From an uncultured Bacilli bacterium (GTDB taxonomy: Bacteria > Bacillota_I > Bacilli_A > RF39 > UBA660), in contig CAKPCU010000001.1 in assembly GCA_934148015.1 (NCBI GenBank), positions 104,697-168,696 on the forward strand: 64,000 nt of DNA. Direction: 5' to 3'. This document shows positions 52,239-59,528 of the stretch, one piece after another. Position 1 is the stretch's first letter. Each line of letters begins with the position of its first letter. The translations under genes and the position numbers were made by a program. The notes beneath the pieces were generated by a model. That model searched no databases and was not told the DNA's origin. It saw nothing but the letters and a program-made list of their open reading frames with translations.

Positions 52239-53480
52239 ATGAAATACGTATTTAAAGATAATATTAAAAAAGAAGAATATGATGATTTTGTTAAAAATTT
52301 TCCATCAACTACATTTATGCAAACCTCTTCTTGGTCACTTGTTAAAACAGCATGGGAGAGCTCTTTTGTAGGTATGTATGATAACGAAAAATTAGTATGT
52401 GCAGCAATGATTTTAAAAAGAAAATTATTTTTAAATAAAAAATTATTTTACATACCAAGAGGTTTTGTTATAGATTATAAAGATAAGAAATTATTAGAAA
52501 GTTTTACAGAAAATTTAAGAGATTATGCTAAAAAAAATGGTGGAATAGATATAAAAATAGATCCATTTATATGTTTTAGTGAAGATAATATTCAAAATAT
52601 AAGAAAAAATAAAGGTATAGAAGTTAGAAAGTCATTTACAAAGGATACAAAAGAAATTGTATCTAATTTAGAAAAAGTAGGCTTTGTGCATGGTGGATAT
52701 AAAAGGGAAGTAAATGCTTATATTCAGCCAAGATATACAATGGTAATATCACTTAAAGATAAAGATGAAAATTTATATGAAAAAGAAGCTTTAAGAAGAA
52801 CTTTTCCAAAAAACACAAGAAATTATATTGGTACATATCAAGAAGAAAGAGGAGTAGAGTTTTCTTATTCTAAAAATAAAGATGATGTTAAATATCTAAT
52901 AAGTGTTTTAAAAGAAACAGAAAAAAGACAGCATATATCACTTAGAAGTGAAAACTATTTTAAGAATTTAATGGATTCATTTCCAGATAATGCAGTACTT
53001 TTCTTTGCACACGTTAATATAGATAAATATATAAAGTTTTTAGAAAAAGATATGAAAGAACATGAAAATAAAAAAGATTTTTGTTTAAATCAAATAGAAG
53101 AAGCAAAAAAAGTAAAGGAAAAATATGGAAATAGACCACTTGCAGGAGCGACTATTGTTATGATGCCAACTTGCAATAATGGTATTAAAACAGCATCATT
53201 TTTATATGCTGGTACTAATACTAATATTCTTCCATCACTTAAGATAACTAATGGACTTATGTTTTATAGATTGTGCTATTGTTTAGATAATGGATGTGAT
53301 TACTGTGATCTTGGAGGAGTAGATGGTTCACTTGAAGATCACTTATCGACTTTTAAGTCTAAATTTAATCCAAATGTATTAGAATTAGTTGGTGAGTATG
53401 ACTTAGTAATTAGTAAAGTATGGTATGGTTTATTTAATTTAGGGTTAAAAACACTTAAGTTTATCAGGTCAAAAAGGTAA
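52239..53480 (+). CDS. FemAB-family peptidoglycan bridge aminoacyltransferase (second copy)
   Basis: 413 residues. FemAB layout: FPSTTFMQTSSWSLVKTAW at the start, FYIPRGFVIDYKD, a GNAT second domain beginning QPRYTMVISLKD with FPKNTRNYIGTYQEERGVEF, a helical arm (IKFLEKDMKEHENKKDFC), then YCLDNGCDYCDLGGVDGS. It belongs to the same family as 30203-31447 but is clearly diverged, so the two probably add different residues or act in sequence on lipid II. AAGGAG precedes the ATG. Confidence 0.9.
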   Translation: MKYVFKDNIKKEEYDDFVKNFPSTTFMQTSSWSLVKTAWESSFVGMYDNEKLVCAAMILKRKLFLNKKLFYIPRGFVIDYKDKKLLESFTENLRDYAKKNGGIDIKIDPFICFSEDNIQNIRKNKGIEVRKSFTKDTKEIVSNLEKVGFVHGGYKREVNAYIQPRYTMVISLKDKDENLYEKEALRRTFPKNTRNYIGTYQEERGVEFSYSKNKDDVKYLISVLKETEKRQHISLRSENYFKNLMDSFPDNAVLFFAHVNIDKYIKFLEKDMKEHENKKDFCLNQIEEAKKVKEKYGNRPLAGATIVMMPTCNNGIKTASFLYAGTNTNILPSLKITNGLMFYRLCYCLDNGCDYCDLGGVDGSLEDHLSTFKSKFNPNVLELVGEYDLVISKVWYGLFNLGLKTLKFIRSKR

Positions 53481-53500
53481 TAAACTTTAATATTTTGAAT

Positions 53501-53526
53501 AAGAAACTGTAAAAAAGTTTCTTTTT
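53501..53526 (+). terminator. Terminator before dusB
   Basis: AAGAAACT/AGTTTCTT (8 bp), 7-nt loop, T-run. Confidence 0.7.
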
Positions 53527-53556
53527 ATTATATAATAAATTTCGAAGGTGATAAGT

Positions 53557-54534
53557 ATGAAATGGAAAATAGGAAATGTTAATATAGATAATAGAGTTGT
53601 TTTAGCTCCTATGGCAGGAGTTTGTAATAGTGCATTTAGAAAAATAATAAAAGAAATGGGAGCAGGTCTTTTATATGCTGAAATGGTTAGTGATAAAGCT
53701 TTAGTATATGATAATAAAAAGAGTCATGATATGCTTTATATGACTGAAGAAGAAAGACCTATTACTCAGCAAATATTTGGTAGTGATAAAGAAAGCTTTG
53801 TTTGTGCTGCTAAGATAGTTGAACGTGAAATGAAACCAGATATTATAGATATTAATATGGGTTGCCCTGTACCTAAAGTAGCTAAAAGAGCACAAGCTGG
53901 AGCAGCACTTTTAAAAGATCCGGATAAAGTTTATGATATAGTTAAAAGCGTTGTTAATGCAGTAAATGTACCTGTTACTGTTAAAATAAGAAGTGGTTGG
54001 GATAGTGAAAGTATTAATGCAAGTATAATAGCTAAAAAAATAGAGGAAGCTGGAGCTAGTGCTATATGTGTTCATCCAAGAACTAGAGCACAAGGTTATA
54101 GTGGCCATGCTAATTGGAATATAATAAAAGAAGTTAAAGAAAATGTAAATATTCCTGTAATAGGTAATGGTGATATATTAAGTGCAGAAGATGCAAAAAA
54201 AATGCTTGATGAAACTGGGTGTGATGCTGTTATGATAGGTAGAGGAACACTTGGTAATCCATATTTAATAAAACAAGTAGTAAGTTATATTGAAGATGGT
54301 ATCTTGCTAGAAGAACAAAGTTCTATAGATAAAATGAAGCTTTGTTTAAAACATTTTGATTATTTACTTAAAATAAAAGATGAAAAAACAGCAGTACTTG
54401 AGATGCGTACTCATGCAGCATGGTATTTAAAAGGTTTGCCTTCATCAACTATAGTAAAGCAAAAGCTATATACCTTAAAAACAAAAGAAGAATTTATTAA
54501 GCTAATAAATGATTATATACAAACTTTAAAATGA
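53557..54534 (+). CDS. dusB: tRNA-dihydrouridine synthase (DusB-like)
   Basis: FMN enzyme reducing uridines in the tRNA D-loop; 325 residues from the ATG at 53557, 6 bases from GAAGGTGA. Signatures: VVLAPMAGVCNSAFR, ERPITQQIFGSD, INMGCPVPKVAKRAQAGAAL (catalytic Cys), SGWDSESINA, VHPRTRAQGYSG and VIGNGDILSAEDA. Ends in TGA, which supports the standard code. Confidence 0.95.
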   Translation: MKWKIGNVNIDNRVVLAPMAGVCNSAFRKIIKEMGAGLLYAEMVSDKALVYDNKKSHDMLYMTEEERPITQQIFGSDKESFVCAAKIVEREMKPDIIDINMGCPVPKVAKRAQAGAALLKDPDKVYDIVKSVVNAVNVPVTVKIRSGWDSESINASIIAKKIEEAGASAICVHPRTRAQGYSGHANWNIIKEVKENVNIPVIGNGDILSAEDAKKMLDETGCDAVMIGRGTLGNPYLIKQVVSYIEDGILLEEQSSIDKMKLCLKHFDYLLKIKDEKTAVLEMRTHAAWYLKGLPSSTIVKQKLYTLKTKEEFIKLINDYIQTLK

Positions 54535-54592
54535 CTTGATATTTAAGACCAGATAAGTAGTTTTTTAATTTTTTACAAATATATATTACATA

Positions 54593-54601
54593 TGTTATAA
54601 T
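54593..54601 (+). promoter_or_regulatory. Extended -10 promoter for the 54643-57355 pair
   Basis: TGTTATAAT upstream of the small gene and its ATAGGAGAA ribosome site; leader of about 35 bases. Confidence 0.6.
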
Positions 54602-54642
54602 CTAAACGTAAGGTAAAAAACAATATATAGGAGAAACAAGTA

Positions 54643-54801
54643 ATGGAAAAAGTATTAACAGAAACATATGATAATAAAATAGTAAGAATACCGAGAGAAA
54701 AACTAGAAGAATTTAAAAGAACACAAATAAGAATAAAGAAATTATTAGAAGAAAGAAAAACTAAAAAAGAAGTTCTTGAGGTACTTAAAAATGACAAATA
54801 A
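54643..54801 (+). CDS. Small protein, 52 residues, upstream partner of the HELLH/repeat protein
   Basis: MEKVLTETYDNKIVRIPREK is followed by a charged helix to the end (RIKKLLEERKTKKEVLEVLK). The start has TAGGAG at 54628-54633. The stop overlaps the next start by 11 bases, so translation is coupled. Short beta-strand then helix architecture with IVRIP is reminiscent of small DNA-binding antitoxins, but no family is certain. The tight pairing with a large predicted protease suggests regulator/effector or inhibitor/enzyme (inference). Confidence 0.65.
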   Translation: MEKVLTETYDNKIVRIPREKLEEFKRTQIRIKKLLEERKTKKEVLEVLKNDK

Positions 54802-57355
54802 AGAAATAGAAAGCTTTAATAAGATATTTGGTATTAATACTGTATTTTACTATGATGATAAAAGTGTTTGTGGATATGAAGAAAATAATACTATATATTT
54901 AAATCTAAATAGTAATAAAGATTTAGAAAAAGTAAATATGCATGAACTACTACATTTTTATGAAGAAACAGAAGTATTTAAGAAAATAAAAGAAAGAGTA
55001 ATAAGTAGTTTAAAAGAAAATAAAGAATTTGATAAATTAAAAGAAGAATATGAATTAAAGTATTTTGGAATATATAGCCTTGAAGAAATAGAAAAAGGAA
55101 TAATAGATAATGAGATAGTAATAGATGTATTAGTAGGAGACTATCCATACTTTAAAAAAGAAGATTTAGATAACTTATGCACAGAAATATTAATATCAGA
55201 GAAAAAAGAAACAGATAGAAGAAGATACCTTATATTAAACATGAATAATAATATAGAAAATATGAACTTATCTAAATGGGAGAAGATGTTTGCATCAAAC
55301 TACTATAGAAATAAAAACTATGATGGAAGCATTCCTATGTTCCCAAGTGATAATAAAGAACTAACTATAAAAGAGGATATACAAAAAGAGTTAAATAAAC
55401 TATATAACTTAACAAAAGAAGATTTTATAATAGATCTAGATAGTGTGTCCCTAATAAGAGAATATGAAAGTGAGTTAAAAGCATTAGAACAAAGAGGAGA
55501 AAAAAATAATGCTGACTACATAAGAAATAATAAAACAAAGGCCCTAGAAGAACTATCTAATGTATATAGTGAAAAGTTATATGAAGAATATAAACACATA
55601 GTAGACTTTATAAAGACTGCTAATTACGAAGATGCATTTAAAGTATTAATGCTAAGAGAAACATTATTAAAAGTATATAAAAAAGATAATGATAAAGTAA
55701 TAGTTAAACAAAGAAAGTTAAATGAAACAATAGAAGGACATATGCTTTTAAATGATACTGTATTAAAAGTAATACATGATAATTTAGATAAATATAAAAA
55801 CTTTAAAGAATTATATTATGCTGGAGTAGCAGAATTTAACAACATAATAAAAGATGCATCTGAAGTAACACTAGAAAACGTAAATACATATGGTATGGGT
55901 AAATGGATTAAGTTTAATGGAAGAGCAAGTGATAGCGAAAACTACGCAGAAAACGTAATAAGATTAAAAACACTTGTACAAGATACACCATGGTGTACAA
56001 AAACGCTTGCATCAACACAGTTAGAACAAGGAGACTTTTATGTATTTGTAGATAATAGTGATAAACCACATATAGCAGTTAAAATGAATGGAAATGAAAT
56101 AGATGAAGAAAGAGGAATAAAAAATGGAAATGCACAAGAACTAGAAGAAGAATATAGAGATGTTGCGTTATCATTTTTAGAGAATAATAAAGAAATACAA
56201 AATGGTAAAGAATGGTTAGACAAAGAAGAATGGAATAAAAGATTAATAGAGTATAATAAAAAAATAGAAAATGGAACATTTAAAAGTGAAGAATGTGGAA
56301 ACCTTATAGAAGATTTATTACACATGGATTATAGAAGTCACTTTAATAAAAATTCTAACTTAGAGGAATTAAGAGGTAAACTTTGCAAGATAAAAAATAA
56401 CTTAGCTGAGTATTACAATTGCACTGAAGAAGAAATATGCATGGGTGATTATGAACCAAAAACAGAAATGACATGTCCATATAAAATAATACTAGGAAAT
56501 GCAAACTTTGATGGTTCTAAAGTAACCAATTTAGGTAATTTACAAATTATAGGAGGAAGTGTAGACTTTCATGGTTCCAAAATAACCAGTTTAGGTAATT
56601 TAGAAAGTATAGGAGGTTTTGCAGAATTTAAATTCTCTGAAGTAACCAGTTTAGGTAATTTACAAAATATAGGAGGAAGTGCAGACTTTAGGTATTCTGA
56701 AATAACTGATTTAGGTAATTTACAAAATATAGGAGGAAGTGCAGACTTTAGGTATTCTGAAATAACTGATTTAGGTAATTTACAAAATATAGGAGGAAGT
56801 GCAGACTTTAGGTATTCTGAAATAACTGATTTAGGTAATTTACAACATATAGGAGAAGGTGCAGACTTTAGTAATTCTAAAGTAACCAGTTTAGGTAACT
56901 TAGAAAGTATAGGAGAATATGCATACTTTGATAATTCTAAAATAACTGATTTAGGTAATTTAGAAAGTATAGGAGAATATGCAGACTTTAGAGATTCTGA
57001 AGTAACCGATTTAGGCAATTTACAACATATAGGAGAAAATGCAGACTTTAGTAATTCTGAAATAACTGATTTAGGTAATTTACAACATATAGGAGGGGAA
57101 GCAGACTTTAATAATTCTAAAGTAACCAGTTTAGGCAATTTACAACATATAGGAGAGAATGCAGACTTTAGTAATTCTGAAATAACTGATTTAGGTAATT
57201 TACAACATATAGGAGGGGAAGCAGACTTTAATAATTCTAAAGTAACCGATTTAGGTAATATAGAACATATTGGTGGTAAAATAATAACCGATGAAAATAA
57301 TGCTTACTTAAAAGAAGAATATGAACAAAGAATAAAGAATGTAATAAAACAATAG
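54791..57355 (+). CDS. Large modular protein: HELLH metallopeptidase-like domain, central WCT domain, 13 tandem 20-residue repeats
   Basis: 855 residues from the ATG at 54791, which has GAGGT 8 bases upstream; an in-frame TTG at 54776 lacks a site. Residues about 1-140 carry H51-E-L-L-H55 (VNMHELLHFYEET), the HExxH zinc pattern. Residues about 150-560 are helical, with a conserved-looking block TPWCTKTLASTQLEQGDFYV, then VDNSDKPHIAVKMNGNEIDE and GIKNGNAQELEEEY, which I associate with large phage/plasmid polyvalent proteins. Residues about 575-830 are 13 tandem repeats (SADFRYSEITDLGNLQNIGG type), probably a solenoid. No signal peptide. Function unknown: candidates are an effector, toxin or phage-derived protein. 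Confidence 0.75.
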   Translation: MTNKEIESFNKIFGINTVFYYDDKSVCGYEENNTIYLNLNSNKDLEKVNMHELLHFYEETEVFKKIKERVISSLKENKEFDKLKEEYELKYFGIYSLEEIEKGIIDNEIVIDVLVGDYPYFKKEDLDNLCTEILISEKKETDRRRYLILNMNNNIENMNLSKWEKMFASNYYRNKNYDGSIPMFPSDNKELTIKEDIQKELNKLYNLTKEDFIIDLDSVSLIREYESELKALEQRGEKNNADYIRNNKTKALEELSNVYSEKLYEEYKHIVDFIKTANYEDAFKVLMLRETLLKVYKKDNDKVIVKQRKLNETIEGHMLLNDTVLKVIHDNLDKYKNFKELYYAGVAEFNNIIKDASEVTLENVNTYGMGKWIKFNGRASDSENYAENVIRLKTLVQDTPWCTKTLASTQLEQGDFYVFVDNSDKPHIAVKMNGNEIDEERGIKNGNAQELEEEYRDVALSFLENNKEIQNGKEWLDKEEWNKRLIEYNKKIENGTFKSEECGNLIEDLLHMDYRSHFNKNSNLEELRGKLCKIKNNLAEYYNCTEEEICMGDYEPKTEMTCPYKIILGNANFDGSKVTNLGNLQIIGGSVDFHGSKITSLGNLESIGGFAEFKFSEVTSLGNLQNIGGSADFRYSEITDLGNLQNIGGSADFRYSEITDLGNLQNIGGSADFRYSEITDLGNLQHIGEGADFSNSKVTSLGNLESIGEYAYFDNSKITDLGNLESIGEYADFRDSEVTDLGNLQHIGENADFSNSEITDLGNLQHIGGEADFNNSKVTSLGNLQHIGENADFSNSEITDLGNLQHIGGEADFNNSKVTDLGNIEHIGGKIITDENNAYLKEEYEQRIKNVIKQ
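56511..57277 (+). repeat. Tandem 60-bp coding repeat array (about 13 units)
   Basis: Thirteen 60-bp units, one per 20 residues. 56701-56760 and 56761-56820 are identical, and 57061-57120 equals 57181-57240, giving a higher-order 120-bp period at the 3' end. Each unit includes an ATAGGAGGA-like string. The near-identity shows recent expansion by recombination or slippage. It is coding, so not CRISPR. Confidence 0.95.
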
Positions 57356-57371
57356 ATAATAATTAACAAGG

Positions 57372-57406
57372 ACATACACGATATATCAATTTTTGTGTAT
57401 GTTTTT
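57372..57406 (+). terminator. Terminator of the repeat-protein gene
   Basis: ACATACAC/GTGTATGT (8 bp), 15-nt loop, TTTT. Confidence 0.75.
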
Positions 57407-57543
57407 AAAAATTAAAATTGTAATATAAAATAATATATCTTGGAAATAAGCTAGATAAAAATACAATTTTATTTGACTATAATAAAAAATGATTATATTT
57501 CTGACTTAAACTATTAAAAAATAAGGAAAAAACTGGGTAATTG

Positions 57544-57552
57544 TGTTATAAT
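57544..57552 (+). promoter_or_regulatory. Extended -10 promoter for the split transporter genes
   Basis: TGTTATAAT; start near 57559, just before a leader stem. Confidence 0.6.
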
Positions 57553-57560
57553 TAAACCAT

Positions 57561-57603
57561 AGGACATGTTATTTTATGGTGCTTAAGTTAAGTAATTTGT
57601 CCT
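57561..57603 (+). promoter_or_regulatory. Leader RNA with closed stem, unassigned
   Basis: AGGACA (57561-57566) pairs with TGTCCT (57598-57603), enclosing a 31-nt T/A-rich loop, right at the predicted 5' end of the mRNA. No known riboswitch consensus recognised; could be a small ligand-binding element or simply a 5' stabilising stem. Confidence 0.4.
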
Positions 57604-57631
57604 TAGATTAAAATATATTAGGGAGGATGTT

Positions 57632-58396
57632 ATGAAAAAGTATAATTTAATTAAAGTTATTGCTATAACAGTACTTGTAGGTTGGGTACTAACTTTAATA
57701 ATTCCAGGTTCTAGTTTTGATTATTCTGGTAACATAAGTACTACTTCAATTCAAGCTAGTGGACTATGGGGATTATTTTCTAATTTAGGTATCTCAATAT
57801 CATACTTTAATGGAATTGCTATATTTATAATTGCAGTTGCTTGCTTTTACTCAGTACTTGGTAAATTAGAAGTTTATAATAACTTTGTTTCAAAAGTTGC
57901 TGATAAATTTAGTGCAAAGACATTTGTTATTATTTCTACATTATTCTTTGGAATAGTATCATTATTTGTTAGTGATTTTACTGCATTAATAGTTTTTGTT
58001 CCATTTTTCTATAGCGTAATGAAGAAAATAGGGGTTGATAATAAAGTTATTTTATCATCAACAATAGTATCAGGTATTATAGGTTCTATGTGTGGAATAT
58101 ATAATTCAGGATTATTTAAATTATTAAACTTAGATATTAATACTTTATTATTAGTTAAAGTAATAGTATTTGTAATATCTATGTTAGTTTTATTAATTTT
58201 TACAGCACCAAAAAACAATTCTAAAGTATCTTTAGTTAAAACTGAAGATAAAAAAGAAGATGCTTCTGAAACTAAAAAAGAAGAAGTTATAGTTAAAACT
58301 TCAAGTAAAAAGAAAGAAGTAAAAAAGACTAATGCAAAAAATCAGTCTAAGACTAAAACAAATAGTAAGACTGCAAAGGCAAGGAAGGGGGCATAA
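57632..58396 (+). CDS. N-terminal half of a YfcC/ion-transporter-like permease
   Basis: 254 residues. Six or so membrane segments (VIAITVLVGWVLTLIIPGSS first, then IAIFIIAVACFYSVL, FVIISTLFFGIVSLFV, ALIVFVPFFYSVM, VIVFVISMLVLLIFTA). The opening matches the first half of IT-superfamily carriers of the YfcC/AbgT/dicarboxylate type. The C-terminus is a cytosolic Lys-rich tail (KKKEVKKTNAKNQSKTKTNS). The second half of such a carrier appears to be the next gene, one base away. Substrate unknown. Strong AGGGAGGA ribosome site. Confidence 0.65.
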   Translation: MKKYNLIKVIAITVLVGWVLTLIIPGSSFDYSGNISTTSIQASGLWGLFSNLGISISYFNGIAIFIIAVACFYSVLGKLEVYNNFVSKVADKFSAKTFVIISTLFFGIVSLFVSDFTALIVFVPFFYSVMKKIGVDNKVILSSTIVSGIIGSMCGIYNSGLFKLLNLDINTLLLVKVIVFVISMLVLLIFTAPKNNSKVSLVKTEDKKEDASETKKEEVIVKTSSKKKEVKKTNAKNQSKTKTNSKTAKARKGA

Positions 58397-58397
58397 A

Positions 58398-59402
58398 ATG
58401 AGTACTGTAAGTGAGAAGAAAGTAAATAAAACAGTGTATGCTATATTAACTATACTTTTAGGTACTATAGGTATTAATAAGTTTTATGCCAAAAATATAA
58501 AAGCTGGAATACTTAGTATATTATTCTGCTGGACAGGAATACCAACTATATTATCTATAGCTGAGTTTATTACTGTATTAACTGAAAAAGCTGATAAAGA
58601 TGGTAACATTTCATCATCATCTGATAGAAGATGTAATGTTCGTTTTTACGTATGTTTAGTATTATTTACACTATTTGTATTAGCTTGCATTATTCCTTGG
58701 GAATCATTGTTTGAAACAACAATCTTTACTGATTTTAATACTATGTTATCTAAAATTAAAATTGGTGATTATAGTGTGTTTGGTAACATAGTTGGTAAAC
58801 CAGCAATTGTTGATGCAACGACTGGTTCATCAAGTGGTGTTATTCCAGTAATAGGAAGCTTTACTATTACTGATTTAGGAGTATTCTTATTCTTATTAAC
58901 TGGTGTTATAGCTCTATGTTCTAAGATTAAGATGAATGAATTTATTTCAGCTTCAACAAATGGTATTAAGAAAGTATTACCAGTTGCAATAACTGCAATG
59001 TTAATTAGTATTGTATTAGTACTTTCAGTTACAACTGGAATAAATATTACAATTGCAAATGTATTCCTTTCATTAACTAAAGGATTTAATATTGCAACAT
59101 CTACAGTAGTTACCATGATAGACAGTGTTTTAACATCTGATTTCTATTACTTCGTATCAACTGTTGGAACAGTATTTACAGCACATGTAACTAATACTGA
59201 TTATTATGGAATTATTGCATTTATAATGCAAAGTGTATACTATGTTATGATGCTTATTGCACCAACTTCAGTAGGATTAATAATAGGTTTATATTACCTA
59301 GATATTCCATATAATAAATGGTTTAAATTCATTTGGAAAGTATTTGCAATACTTTTAGCAGTTGTTATATTAACAAGTATAGTACTATATGTATTGATAT
59401 AA
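58398..59402 (+). CDS. TM2-domain protein fused to the C-terminal half of a YfcC-like permease
   Basis: 334 residues; ATG at 58398 after AAGGAAGGGGG. Residues about 10-60 are a TM2 domain (AILTILLGTIGINKFYAKN, then ILFCWTGIPTILSIAEF). After a short linker come six to eight spans (VRFYVCLVLFTLFVLACIIP; DLGVFLFLLTGVIALCSKI; VLPVAITAMLISIVLVLSVT) with VYYVMMLIAPTSVGLIIGLY near the end, the block typical of the C-terminal repeat of YfcC-like carriers. Together with 57632-58396 it would make a two-subunit transporter. TM2 fusion is unusual. Confidence 0.6.
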   Translation: MSTVSEKKVNKTVYAILTILLGTIGINKFYAKNIKAGILSILFCWTGIPTILSIAEFITVLTEKADKDGNISSSSDRRCNVRFYVCLVLFTLFVLACIIPWESLFETTIFTDFNTMLSKIKIGDYSVFGNIVGKPAIVDATTGSSSGVIPVIGSFTITDLGVFLFLLTGVIALCSKIKMNEFISASTNGIKKVLPVAITAMLISIVLVLSVTTGINITIANVFLSLTKGFNIATSTVVTMIDSVLTSDFYYFVSTVGTVFTAHVTNTDYYGIIAFIMQSVYYVMMLIAPTSVGLIIGLYYLDIPYNKWFKFIWKVFAILLAVVILTSIVLYVLI

Positions 59403-59410
59403 TTATAGAG

Positions 59411-59437
59411 AAAGATTACATTAGTAGTCTTTTTTTA
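59411..59437 (+). terminator. Terminator after the split transporter
   Basis: AAAGATTAC/GTAGTCTTT (9 bp, one G-U), loop ATTA, T-run of five. Confidence 0.8.
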
Positions 59438-59528
59438 TTATGACACTGGCAAAAATGTAATTTTAAGGTGTATAAAAATTAAATAATAGTACCATAACTT
59501 TCATAGAATTAGATGGAAGGAGAATTCT

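Noticed and set aside
56511..57277. Regular 60-bp repeats as a CRISPR array
   Set aside because: The units abut with no unique spacers, keep one open frame and code for 20-residue repeats.
59438..59528. CtsR operator before clpC
   Set aside because: No AGGTCAAA-type direct heptads are present.
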